A DNA stretch of 64,000 bases, from contig CAVSNH010000003.1 of NCBI GenBank assembly GCA_963729275.1, positions 786,604 to 850,603 of the forward strand, in the 5' to 3' direction. The notes below the pieces were generated by a model that worked only from the letters and a program-made list of their open reading frames with translations, was not told where the DNA came from and made no database searches. This stretch comes from CAVSNH01 sp963729275 (GTDB taxonomy: Bacteria > Actinomycetota > Acidimicrobiia > Acidimicrobiales > RAAP-2). The position numbers were made by a program, and so were the translations under genes. Shown in pieces: positions 49,255 through 58,115 of the stretch (position 1 is the stretch's first letter; each line of letters starts with the position of its first letter).

Positions 49255-50618
49255 TGAAGAGTGTCATGACGCCCGCCCGCTGACCAGGCACATCCGTCGA
49301 ACGGCCTTTGCTCCAAGATCCCGCTGCGGCGTCGGCCAGACTCTCGAAATACTTGTCCGTCTCGTCGCCACCATCGGCCGTCAGCTGTTCCGCCTGGTTC
49401 TGCTCTCCTGTCGCTCATCACGGTCCAAGGACATCCAGCTCCTGGTCCTTCGCCAAGAGGTGAGCGTCCTTCGCCGCCAGGTGAATCGTCCTCGGATCGG
49501 ACCGGAAGTGCGGATGGTCCTATCCCTGCTCTAGCGTCTGCGGCCGGCGCGTGAAGGTCTTTCCCTCCCTGGTCACGACGGACACGCTCCGCCGATGGCA
49601 TCAGGAGCGTGTCCGTAGGAAGTGGACCCGACCTCATCGGGTCAACCCGAGGCGGAGGATCCCGCTCGAGACCCAGCTCCTCGTGTGGCGGTTGGCAAAG
49701 GAGAATCCGCTCTGGGGCTACCGACGCATCCAGGGAGAGCTCAAGAAGCTGGGCATCGAGATCTCGGCGACGAGTATCCGACGGATCACCTGCCCGAAGC
49801 GACGGTCCGGACCAAAGCGGGACACCTGGTGCCAGTTCATGCGGAACCAGGCCGCATGAATCATCGCCTGCGACCTCTTCACGGTAGAAACGATCAGGCT
49901 GACGACGCTCCATGTGCTCTTCTTTATCGATCTGCACACGAGAAAGGTCCTGATCGGCGGAGTGACCGACGGAGCCACGAATCTGACCTGGTGTACCCAT
50001 ATCGCCCGCAATCCTTCCGAGGCACGGGAATTCCGAGACATTCCCATTCAGTTCCTGGTCCACGACCACAACAACCGGTCCGGCCCCACCTTCGACGACG
50101 TATTCAAGGCGGAGGGAATCAGGATCGTGCGCACACCTTGGCGAACGCCTCGGGCCAATGACTATGCCGAGCGATTCGTTCGGACTGTCCGAAATGAATG
50201 TTTCGACCGGGTCTTCATTCTGAACGAACGCCACCTTCGGTCAGTGCTCACGACCTATGTCGACCATTACAACCGGGAGACCGCACCGAGGCCTCGACCT
50301 GCTCCCACCCGAGGGACCGCCGAACATTAACGCCCTCTCCCCGACCCGGGACAACATTGGCCGAAGGGACCGGCTGGGCGGACTCATCCACGAGTACTAC
50401 CGGGAAGCTGCCTAGCCAACCGCGAGCGTCACTTCGGTAGCACCCAGGAGATCTGCGCCAAGCTCACGGGACGTCGGTCGACGAACATCGCGTCAGTCGG
50501 CCTCAATCACTCGTTTATACCGAATATGACCAAACCGGTCCGCCATGGCCCTCGGCCCTCACCTTCTGCGCGAATTCGATCTCACGAACAGCGCACGTAT
50601 CGTTGATGACACCCTTCA
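49255..50618 (+). mobile_element. Full-length but inactive IS copy B (same family as 20968)
   Basis: Left end TGAAGAGTGTCATGAC at 49255; right end at 50618 reads TGAAGGGTGTCATCAA in reverse complement. Length 1364 bp. The internal sequence is very like copy A. No obvious target duplication. Confidence 0.85.
49356..50415 (+). pseudogene. rve-core transposase of IS copy B, broken
   Basis: The start codon of copy A (ATG) is ATA here. TAG interrupts after MVLSLL near 49534, and TGA after FMRNQAA near 49859. The frame resumes IIACDLFTVETIRL, FLVHDHNNRSGPTFDDVF and RANDYAERFVRTVRNECFDR, so the DDE residues are present. Another shift near 50285 moves the end to RRDRLGGLIHEYYREAA, stopping at 50415. 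Different lesions from copy A show independent decay. Confidence 0.8.
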
Positions 50619-50676
50619 CGGCACCAAGGCGGCGGGCGGCAGGAATCATCGAGGCGAACTGGAATCAGAACTGCCC

Positions 50677-52023
50677 TTACCCTCGCGAAGCACGCTGGCG
50701 GGCCATTCGATCAAACGCCACACGGTGTACCGGCGCGAGCAGCTTCCAATAGAGAAAGCCGGGTATGCCACGAGGACGGAACGCGGCTACCTGGTGAAGG
50801 GTACCTTGACTTGCACGGTACCCGAGCCAGGCATCACCGGGGAACCATCCGACGCTCCGCAGCACCAGCTCGCCGGGCCCGACCGAGGCGATGCGCCACC
50901 AGTCGACGAGCGCTCCGGGCACCACGGCCGCAGGCCGGCGTCGTCGCAGGTGCTCTCCTACGAGGCGCCCGAGGACAAGCCGGGCGAGCCACCCGGGCGC
51001 GGCGCCGTACCAGCTGAGCCGTCCGCCAATCGTCCCCAGATCGCGCACGACCGCGTCCTCGGTACCTGGAGGGATGGGGACATCGGCGACGACGGTGTAA
51101 ACGCCGTCGACCAGGCCGTTCTGGCGAGCGAACAGCGAGCCACATATTTCCTCGTCCTGGTCATCGAGCGCGGCGGCAAGCGCGCGCTCGACCCCCATCG
51201 GCGTGACCGAAAACGCCCGTTTCGCCGGCTCGGGGTCGACCACCACCACCTCGGTGACGAGACTCTCGATCAACGCATGGCTCACCGACCGATCGACCGG
51301 CGTCACGAGGTCGACCCAGTACGACGAGAGGTGCGGTGTGAGCCACGGGATATCGAGGATCCGACGGGGACGTAGACCCCGGACGCGGGCGTACGCAGAG
51401 ATCATGTCGCGGTACGTCGTGACGTTAGCGCCTCCGATCTCGTAGATGCCAGGGGCGACTTGGAGCGACTGCTCCAGATAGGCAAGCAGGTCGACGAGCG
51501 CGACGGGCTGGATCCGAGTGCGTACCCACCGGGGACAGACCATGGCCGGCAGTCGCTCGGTCAGGTAACGGAGCATCTCGAAGGAGATGCTGCCCGAGCC
51601 GAACACCACGGCGGCCCGAAGTTCGATCACCGCCATGCCGGCAGCAGCGAGGGCCGAACCCACTTCGTGCCTGCTGGCCAGGTGTGCGGAGCTCGGGGCG
51701 TTCCCTAGCGCTCCGACATAGATGATCCGGCCGACGCCGGCCCGCGCCGCTGCCCGACCGAAAGCGGTAGCCAGACGGAGGTCGACGTCGCGGAACCCAC
51801 CACCGGCGGCCATCGAATGAACGAGGTAGTAGGCAGCCTCGACGCCTACCAGGGCGTTGGCGGTTGCACCCTCGTCACCCACGTCAACAGCAATGGCCCT
51901 CGCCTCCGTCGGGAGGGAGGTCCCGGACCGGCCGAAGCCGACCACGTCGTGCCCGCCGTCGAGCAGTTGGGCCGTGAGGGCACGTCCAACGAAGCCAGAA
52001 GCCCCGGCGATGGCAACGATCAT
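50677..52023 (-). CDS. NAD(P)-binding epimerase-like protein with DUF2867 domain
   Basis: 448 residues from ATG 52023. MIVAIAGASGFVGRALTAQLL is an atypical-SDR Rossmann start (GASGFVG), with AAYYLVHSMAAGG and IIYVGALG as in NAD(P)H-binding DUF2867 proteins. The C-terminal 140 residues (ARLVLGRLVGEHLRR, WWRIASVGPGELVLRSVGWFPGDAWL, HQVAAFRPRGIPGFLYWKLLAPVH) are the DUF2867 domain, whose function is unknown and probably binds a lipid or other hydrophobic molecule. GC-rich and coherent, so native. The role in this cell is not known. Confidence 0.88.
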   Translation of the reverse strand: MIVAIAGASGFVGRALTAQLLDGGHDVVGFGRSGTSLPTEARAIAVDVGDEGATANALVGVEAAYYLVHSMAAGGGFRDVDLRLATAFGRAAARAGVGRIIYVGALGNAPSSAHLASRHEVGSALAAAGMAVIELRAAVVFGSGSISFEMLRYLTERLPAMVCPRWVRTRIQPVALVDLLAYLEQSLQVAPGIYEIGGANVTTYRDMISAYARVRGLRPRRILDIPWLTPHLSSYWVDLVTPVDRSVSHALIESLVTEVVVVDPEPAKRAFSVTPMGVERALAAALDDQDEEICGSLFARQNGLVDGVYTVVADVPIPPGTEDAVVRDLGTIGGRLSWYGAAPGWLARLVLGRLVGEHLRRRRPAAVVPGALVDWWRIASVGPGELVLRSVGWFPGDAWLGYRASQGTLHQVAAFRPRGIPGFLYWKLLAPVHRVAFDRMARQRASRG

Positions 52024-52154
52024 CGGGAGCCTTTCAAGGGAGAGGTTCAGTATCGCAGCTCATCGCGGATGATCCGCCCTATCAATCGATTACTGGCGGC
52101 CCGACCAGGAGGACCGATGACCCTGGGGTCGTCGCAACGGTGGAACAATCAGAC

Positions 52155-52450
52155 ATGGACGAGCCGCCCGAGCTGCAATACAGCGGACACTGGAGGATGG
52201 CTGTCTGGGCCCTCCGAGTGGGGTGCTTCGGGCTCTCAGTAGCCATCGCGGACATCATCGTGATGTCGTTTGGATCCACGTCGTGGGTTCTCGCCGTCGG
52301 GTTGATGACCTGGCTCGCCGCCGCCGTCGTGACGTTGTCGGGGTTCTTCTGGTCCCGGCACCAGCTGTCCGAGCCACGACCTGGGTACTGGTCGATGCGG
52401 TTCACGCTCATCACGACACGATTCACGCCCGGTCGCCGGAGGATCTACGA
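52155..52450 (+). pseudogene. Frameshifted copy of the two-helix membrane protein at 27032
   Basis: MDEPPELQYSGHWRMAVWALRVG, then SWVLAVGLMTWLAAAVVTLSGFFW and SEPRPGYWSMRFTLI, close to the intact copy throughout. At the equivalent of LIHDTVHARS one base is lost (CTCATC-ACGAC), so translation runs on antisense to the SIS gene. The duplicate and the original differ at many positions, so the duplication is not recent. Confidence 0.7.
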
Positions 52451-52515
52451 GTCCTGGGAAGCAATCGCTCGGTCACTAATCGATCCCGAATGCGCCCCTT
52501 GCAGGTGCTGGCGCA

Positions 52516-53169
52516 TCACCCAAAGAATTGCTCCTCCAGCGCCCCACATAACGCGTGGTAGATGGCTTGGTGTAATTCCTGGGCCCGAGCCACGTTTCCC
52601 GTGGGGACCCTCACCCAAACGTCGGCTAGCCCCCCGAGCGGTTCACCCGGCTCACCGGTCAGGGCCAGCACGGCGACACCCGCCGCCTTTGCCGTTAACG
52701 CTCCTAGCACGATGTTGCGAGACTGCCCGGACGTCGACAGCGCCCAAAACGTGTCACCGGAGCGGCCATAGCCGTATACCTGCTGGGCGATCGACATATC
52801 GGCCCCGGTATCGTTAGCCACCGCAGTAAGGAGCCCAATCTGACTATTGAGGCTCACCGTCGGGAGGGCCTCCTCGAGTCGGTCGGCCAAGTAGGCAGCA
52901 TCTTCGGCGAGATCGGCGGGGGCGGCTGCAGCGAGGGCGCTGCGGACGCTTTCAGGCACGGGACGACGGCGCTCCATTCCCTTCATCAACTCACCCACGA
53001 TGTGCTCGGCATCGGCCGCGCTCCCTCCGTTTCCTCCGATATAGACGGTTCCTCCTGCGTTGTATGTCCGGACGAGGAGGTCGAAGGCGGCTTCGAGTTG
53101 GGTAGCAACTGGCCGAAGCTCGGGGTGGCGTTCAAACAAGCTCGCGAACTGCACCGGCGGCGAGCTCAT
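52516..53169 (-). CDS. SIS-domain sugar-phosphate isomerase (GmhA-like)
   Basis: 217 residues. YNAGGTVYIGGNGGSAADAEHIVGELMKGMERRRPVP is the GmhA-type SIS phosphosugar-binding segment, followed by VAVLALTGEPGEPLGGLADVWVRVP. Phosphoheptose isomerases convert sedoheptulose-7-phosphate to glycero-manno-heptose-7-phosphate; in actinobacteria they can serve other sugars. The start ATG 53169 overlaps the mannosidase stop by four bases (ATGA), so both are made together. Confidence 0.88.
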   Translation of the reverse strand: MSSPPVQFASLFERHPELRPVATQLEAAFDLLVRTYNAGGTVYIGGNGGSAADAEHIVGELMKGMERRRPVPESVRSALAAAAPADLAEDAAYLADRLEEALPTVSLNSQIGLLTAVANDTGADMSIAQQVYGYGRSGDTFWALSTSGQSRNIVLGALTAKAAGVAVLALTGEPGEPLGGLADVWVRVPTGNVARAQELHQAIYHALCGALEEQFFG

Positions 53170-55751
53170 GGCTGTCCAGCATCTGCCGGCGGTGGCGAAG
53201 TCGCCGATTGGAGGCCGAGTTCGAGTTCCGGGATGTCGAGGTCCCGCACCGGGACCAACGGATCATCGGAGATGAAGAGGGTGCGGACTTCATGTGGCCC
53301 GAGGTCATCTTCCCAAGTCCGGTCTTGCAGAGGGAGCCTCACTCTCGCCCGGCTAGGCCTTCCCGCCACCTCCCACACCCGCAGCACAGAGCCCGCTCCC
53401 GTCTCGGCGCGTTTGATGACCGGGACTACGACACCGTCGCCCGTCACCTCGAGGGCGCTGCCTTCGGCCTCGAGGCTTCCCTCATGCCACGTGTCAAGGA
53501 CGACGGGCAACTCCACCCGATGTTCGTCGGCCATACGGGCGACCTTGGCGTCCGCCCACGTTCCCGGGTGAGGTGTCAGACGGAAGGACATCTGGTGACG
53601 ACCCTGGTCGGTGAGCGGATAGGCGGCGGGATCGTCGGTGGCCCAGCCCCAGCCGTGGTCCGAAACCCGGGGGCTCCGCAAGGCCGTGAGGCGGAGCCGG
53701 GCGCCGAGGACGTCGTAACCTCCGGCCGCGTCCGAGGTGCAGGCCAGCCCGCGGCGGCCGTCGGAAACATCAACCCAGTGCACCATGACCTCTTCATGAC
53801 CCGAGCATGGGCGTTCGACAAACCCGTAGGGAGCCCCCGCCGCACTGGAAGGATTGGTGAAGGTGGTTGGAACAACCACCTTCAGAACCCGATGCGACTC
53901 GTGCCAATCAACGGTGAGGCGCAGCTCCACAAAAGAGCGATCCTGGTAGAGGGATGTCTCCTGGACAATCGTTGAACGTCCCAGCGACCAGATGCTTCTG
54001 ACGGTGGACCGCACCGGGCCGTCCTCGACAACGGCAACCTCCACCAGGTCACCGCTTTGTTCTTCGCCCTCGTAGCGAGCCGTCCCGTGGGACCACGTAT
54101 CGCTGACGTCGTCGATCACAACAGGAAGCACGCCACCGTTCGCGATCAGTTCCGACCCTGATTTCTCTGCCTCGCTCACCGCCACCAGACTTACGAGCGC
54201 GCCAGTGCGCCGGTCGATGACGACTCGGAGGAGTCTGTTGGTCAAGGTGGCACCAGCAGGGCTATCGGCAGTCAGTGCAGCCGGCGAGGCCCCAGCGGTT
54301 GGGGACCCGGGATCGGGGTCGACAACGTGGAGCCAGTATCGGCGGTAGCCGAACGCCGGCACGGACAGCTGCACCAGGCTACGGGTGGGTCTGTACGTCA
54401 CTTCAGCCGAGGGGATCTGTTGTACCGGATATCGGTCGCCCGACGCCGACGTGGCCAGGGACACCGGGTGAATGATGGAGACCACCCCGGCCACCGGCCA
54501 TGAGAGAGGATTGAAGACAATCATCGGCACGGGAACCCCGGACATGGCGGACCCAAGGCCCTCCGCGGTCTCCGCACCGGCCACCGAGGTATCGACCGAC
54601 TCGACGACGCTATGGACAGCCAGCGTGATGAGACGGTCAGCTCGGGACTGGGCCGAGGCCAGCAGCTGCTCGACGGCGATGGTGGCAGAGTCGGTGGTCG
54701 TCCCCCCGAGGGCATCGTGGAACTGCGCGAACAGCACGCCACGCCAGGCCTCGGCCAGTTCCTCTTGCACGTCGAGGCTTCGTCCGGTCATCGCACGACA
54801 CAGCTCGGCCATCTTCTCCGCTGTCACGAGGGCGTCCTCGGCCCGAGTATTTTCACGCTTAAGCGAGGCCCGAGCCGAATAGCAACCCACTGCATGCCAC
54901 TGAAGCTCACCGTTCACCCGGGGCAGCGTCGCCTCGCCACGGTCAACGGCCCCGCGCAGAGCGTCGAAATAGCCGACTGGGCCGCTGAAGGCGACGGATC
55001 CATTGCTCGTCGCCGACAGATCGCGGATGGTGTGGATGGCGAGGCGTGTCGGTCCTCCGCCATGGTCGCCGACGCCGAAGAACATCATGAGCGGATAACC
55101 AAGCTCGTCGCTCCGCTCGAGCAGCTCCGCAGTTCGCGTGCGGATCACCTTGTCCTCGTGACTTCCTTCGGTCGAGTACTCGTAGGGAATTCGATACGTC
55201 ATCAGGGATGTTCCGTCCACACCGTCCCACCAGAAGGCCGGAGCGTCGATGTTCTTCTCATGCTCCCCTGGTCGCATCATGACGTACCCATCGATGCCAC
55301 TCCTGGCGAGTAATTGCGGCAGGGTGCCGGCGTGTCCGAAGGAATCGATGTTGTAGCCAACCGATGCAGTCACCCCGAGGTGTTCTGCCAGGTATCGCTG
55401 GCCGTAAAGCAGCTGACGGCACACCGACTCACCGCTTGGCAGATTGCAATCCGGCTCCACCCATTGGCCGCCCGTCACAATCCAGCGCTGGTGGGCTACG
55501 AGCTCCTTGATGCGTTCGAAGAGGCCAGGCGATGTCTGCTCAACCCAGTGGTAGTAACTGGCCGAGCTGGCCGTAAACACGAGGGCGGGCTCCTCGTCGA
55601 GCCGGTCTACGGCCGATCGAAATGTCTGGAGAACCTCGTGCATCCCCTCCCGCCAGTCCCATATCCACATCGGGTCGATATGGGCATTTCCGACCATATG
55701 CAGCCGAACTGCTAGGTGATCGCGCCTTTTCTCACAGATCTCTTCGACCAT
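53166..55751 (-). CDS. Glycoside hydrolase family 38 alpha-mannosidase
   Basis: 861 residues. Zinc/catalytic residues: HMVGNAHIDPMWIWDW (HxD) and VGYNIDSFGHAGTLPQLL with the Asp nucleophile, plus the conserved EPDCNLPSGES stretch. The middle-domain helices and the C-terminal beta domain (RLTVDWHESHRVLKVVVP) complete the fold. It lacks a signal peptide and should act in the cytosol on alpha-mannosides taken up or recycled from wall glycans. Upstream gene absent; the SIS gene follows with overlap. Confidence 0.93.
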   Translation of the reverse strand: MVEEICEKRRDHLAVRLHMVGNAHIDPMWIWDWREGMHEVLQTFRSAVDRLDEEPALVFTASSASYYHWVEQTSPGLFERIKELVAHQRWIVTGGQWVEPDCNLPSGESVCRQLLYGQRYLAEHLGVTASVGYNIDSFGHAGTLPQLLARSGIDGYVMMRPGEHEKNIDAPAFWWDGVDGTSLMTYRIPYEYSTEGSHEDKVIRTRTAELLERSDELGYPLMMFFGVGDHGGGPTRLAIHTIRDLSATSNGSVAFSGPVGYFDALRGAVDRGEATLPRVNGELQWHAVGCYSARASLKRENTRAEDALVTAEKMAELCRAMTGRSLDVQEELAEAWRGVLFAQFHDALGGTTTDSATIAVEQLLASAQSRADRLITLAVHSVVESVDTSVAGAETAEGLGSAMSGVPVPMIVFNPLSWPVAGVVSIIHPVSLATSASGDRYPVQQIPSAEVTYRPTRSLVQLSVPAFGYRRYWLHVVDPDPGSPTAGASPAALTADSPAGATLTNRLLRVVIDRRTGALVSLVAVSEAEKSGSELIANGGVLPVVIDDVSDTWSHGTARYEGEEQSGDLVEVAVVEDGPVRSTVRSIWSLGRSTIVQETSLYQDRSFVELRLTVDWHESHRVLKVVVPTTFTNPSSAAGAPYGFVERPCSGHEEVMVHWVDVSDGRRGLACTSDAAGGYDVLGARLRLTALRSPRVSDHGWGWATDDPAAYPLTDQGRHQMSFRLTPHPGTWADAKVARMADEHRVELPVVLDTWHEGSLEAEGSALEVTGDGVVVPVIKRAETGAGSVLRVWEVAGRPSRARVRLPLQDRTWEDDLGPHEVRTLFISDDPLVPVRDLDIPELELGLQSATSPPPADAGQP

Positions 55752-56084
55752 TGCGTCCTATCATGGTTGTCCATCCCCGGCCGATCCACTCCGCAAGGGG
55801 CTGATGGATTCGTTGGCGTCTGCCACTCTTGTGACTCCAACCAGCGGCCGAGATGATCCTGTGCGACGACCCGTGCTGATTGCACGCTCAGTCGATCGCC
55901 CGAGGGCTCTCGTGTAGCCGGTGCCGTCGTAGTCCGTGAAGATCACGGTCCGTGCCAAGACCTCCCGACGCACAGCTCCGTTTCTGCAATGAGCCGGGCG
56001 AGATGTTGGCCAATGTTACGAGCGGGCCTCTCCGGAATCCGGTGCCCCGATGATGGCCCCGCCCGCCTCCTCGAAGAGCGACGA
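55752..56084. other. Intergenic region, no gene seen
   Basis: A minus-strand frame at 55761-55973 includes TVIFTDYDGTGYTRALG, but without family match or ribosome site. It may be a residue of an older gene. Confidence 0.35.
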
Positions 56085-56525
56085 TCAGGATTGGCCGATG
56101 GGATGGAATGTGATACGGCGCCCCGAGACGGATTCGGGCCTGATTTGTATGAGACCGTCGCGACGGCCGGGGGCCCACGTCCTCAGACCGGAGCGACGCA
56201 CCTCGTCGACGAGTCGCGGATCGTCGACGACTCTGGCAACACCGACGGCCAGGACGCTCCAACCGTGGTGATAGCAGGTGTCGAATTCGTCGATCTGGAA
56301 AGCGATGACATCCATTCGATGGGCGGCCTGGAGCTTGATTCCCTCACCGGACATGAAGTAGATGACACCGTCGACCACTTGGTAGTTCACGGGGAACACG
56401 GATGGAACGCCAGCAACCGAGATCGCGACCCGGCCGATTGATCGGTGTTGCAAGTGTTCGAAGCATTCTTCTTCTGTAAGCGCTTCGAATCCCCCACCGG
56501 CATCTTGGTCCATCAGGAGCCGCAT
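56085..56525 (-). CDS. Pyridoxamine-5'-phosphate-oxidase-like flavin-binding protein
   Basis: About 146 residues from ATG 56525 (ATG 56588 and 56513 are also in frame, none with a good ribosome site). FEALTEEECFEHLQHRSIGRVAISVAGVPSVFPVNYQVVDGVIYFMSGEG is the split-barrel PPOX-type start, followed by VIAFQIDEFDTCYHHGWSVLAVGVARVV. Such proteins bind FMN, F420 or heme and often act in stress or cofactor metabolism. It is divergent from the USP gene at 56794 across the hairpin at 56711. Confidence 0.8.
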   Translation of the reverse strand: MRLLMDQDAGGGFEALTEEECFEHLQHRSIGRVAISVAGVPSVFPVNYQVVDGVIYFMSGEGIKLQAAHRMDVIAFQIDEFDTCYHHGWSVLAVGVARVVDDPRLVDEVRRSGLRTWAPGRRDGLIQIRPESVSGRRITFHPIGQS

Positions 56526-56704
56526 GTCATCAGCACTTTCGCGAGCGGCGGCGCGACGAAAAGGGGGCGGTCCCTTGGAACTTGTCATAACCCATTCGCC
56601 GTTGGCGGACACCTGCTGTGGCCCAAACCAGATTCACCAACGCGATCATGGACGGACCATGCGGCTGGCAGCCAGAGGCGAAGGTCCCAAACCCGCACAT
56701 TGGT

Positions 56705-56738
56705 AAGGACTTTCGCCCCTACCAGTCCGGGGGCGAAA
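56705..56738. promoter_or_regulatory. DosR-like half site and hairpin upstream of USP gene
   Basis: AAGGACTTTCGCCCCT at 56705-56720 resembles dormancy-regulator boxes (GGGACTTTCGGCCC). Overlapping it, TTTCGCCCC (56711) and GGGGCGAAA (56730) form a perfect 9-bp stem with a 10-nt loop, followed by CCTTTT. It lies 56 bases before ATG 56794. It may be an operator, a transcript hairpin, or both. Confidence 0.5.
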
Positions 56739-56793
56739 CCTTTTACCCTAAGAAAGGGGCTCGCAGTCGGAGAAACCAAATAGGAGTCAGCGA

Positions 56794-57699
56794 ATGTCTG
56801 CCGACCATATCGACAAGAAGAGTGCAACGATCCGTCGCAGAATTATCGTCGGAGCGGACGGATCGGAGCCCTCCCTCCGGGCCGTCGAGTGGGCGGCCCG
56901 TCAGGCTCAGCTGACTGGGACACCCCTCGAAATTGTCATGGCCTTTGGCCCGGATTACGTCTATGTCGACCGGGACGAGGCGCAGAAGTACATGCAGAAG
57001 GACGTCGACGAGGCGATGCGACACGCCCAGGCGGTCGCGCCCGGCCTCGAGGTCACGACCAAGATCTTTGATCGCCTCCCAGCTATTCCTCTTATCGAGG
57101 AGAGTAAGGAGGCTCGGCTTCTGGTCGTGGGATCGCGAGGCCGCGGCGGCTTCGCAAGCCTGCTGTTGGGCTCGGTGAGCCGCAAATGCGTCCACCTGGT
57201 CGACTGTCCGGTCGTCGTCGTGGGTGGAAGGACGATTGGAGGAACCAACGATTCAGGGGCAACGCCAGGAGATGCTCTTCCTCACCGGATCGTCGTGGGT
57301 ATCGACGGCTCACCGGCCTCAATCGCTGCCGCGCAATGGGCCGCCAAGGAGGCCCAGCTCACCGGCGCCGACCTCGAGGTGTTGACGACCTGGGAGTGGC
57401 CGCAAAACTACGGATGGTCGATCTATCCCTCGGAATACGACCCAGAGCGCGATGGCCAGGGGATCCTCGATGAGGTAACCGGCCCAATTCGAGCAGCGCA
57501 CCCCGACCTCATCATCAATACCACCTTGGCCGAAGGTCACCCCGCTGAGCGGCTGGTTGAGGCTTCCGAAGGAGCGGACCTTCTCGCAGTCGGTAGCCGG
57601 GGCCGCGGCGAATTTGTCGGCCTGCTTCTCGGCTCCGTGAGCGAGCACTGTCTGAACCATTCCCACTGCCCAGTATTGGTCGCACGCGATAATCACTAG
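56794..57699 (+). CDS. Two-domain universal stress protein
   Basis: 301 residues from ATG 56794, with AGGAGTCAGCGA before it. Each half is a UspA fold: RRIIVGADGSEPSLRAVEWA, then LLVVGSRGRGGFASLLLGSVSRKCVH; and HRIVVGIDGSPASIAAAQWA, then LLAVGSRGRGEFVGLLLGSVSEHCLNHSHCPVLV. Both carry the ATP-binding G-2x-G-9x-G(S/T) pattern. Such proteins rise under hypoxia or starvation in actinobacteria. A possible dormancy-type motif and hairpin lies upstream. Confidence 0.95.
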   Translation: MSADHIDKKSATIRRRIIVGADGSEPSLRAVEWAARQAQLTGTPLEIVMAFGPDYVYVDRDEAQKYMQKDVDEAMRHAQAVAPGLEVTTKIFDRLPAIPLIEESKEARLLVVGSRGRGGFASLLLGSVSRKCVHLVDCPVVVVGGRTIGGTNDSGATPGDALPHRIVVGIDGSPASIAAAQWAAKEAQLTGADLEVLTTWEWPQNYGWSIYPSEYDPERDGQGILDEVTGPIRAAHPDLIINTTLAEGHPAERLVEASEGADLLAVGSRGRGEFVGLLLGSVSEHCLNHSHCPVLVARDNH

Positions 57700-58004
57700 G
57701 GTCGTGGGATCCATCATCGCCGGGTCACGATCGCAGAGTTCATGTGGTCCGGGATTCCGCAAGGTCAACTCGGACCTTCCGACCGGGATTACCGCCTACG
57801 GCCAACCTCTCCCGCTCCAGATCTGAGTATCCTTAAACGTTGTCGGCCAGCCTGCGATGGCGCCAGCCGGCGCTTCGACCAGTGTCGAAGATGGGACCCT
57901 CGATTGACTCGTGCCATGCCGTGATCGGCAACGCGGGAGCCGCGTCCACCTCCTGAACAGCACCGTCGCGCTGACTTGTCCTGAGTCGGCACAAGGGAGG
58001 TGGT
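57700..58004. other. Intergenic region before the leader frame
   Basis: About 300 bases; no gene or strong repeat recognised. It should contain the promoter for the permease transcript. Confidence 0.4.
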
Positions 58005-58115
58005 ATGCGCGAATGCGTGCGGGTTGGTGAGAGCACCAATGAGGGGGGCGGCCCACCCCTGGCCATGGTTCAGTTCCCGTCGACGAGAAGCGACCAGTCG
58101 AACGGCCCTCGATGA
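58005..58115 (+). CDS. 36-residue leader peptide coupled to the permease gene
   Basis: ATG 58005 has AAGGGAGGTGG directly upstream, the best ribosome site in this area. It encodes MRECVRVGESTNEGGGPPLA, then MVQFPSTRSDQSNGPR, and stops at TGA 58113-58115, which overlaps ATG 58112 of the permease (ATGA). The permease itself has no good ribosome site, so it is probably translated by coupling. A control role is possible but not shown. Confidence 0.5.
   Translation: MRECVRVGESTNEGGGPPLAMVQFPSTRSDQSNGPR

Noticed and set aside
52451..52817. Continuation of the 52155 frame into 120 more codons
   Set aside because: It is out of frame relative to the intact paralogue and antisense to the SIS gene.
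53208..53975. Long plus-strand frame inside the mannosidase gene
   Set aside because: Shadow of the GH38 coding sequence.
55761..55973. Minus-strand frame with TVIFTDYDGTG
   Set aside because: Brief resemblance to phosphatase motifs only; no domain, no start signal.
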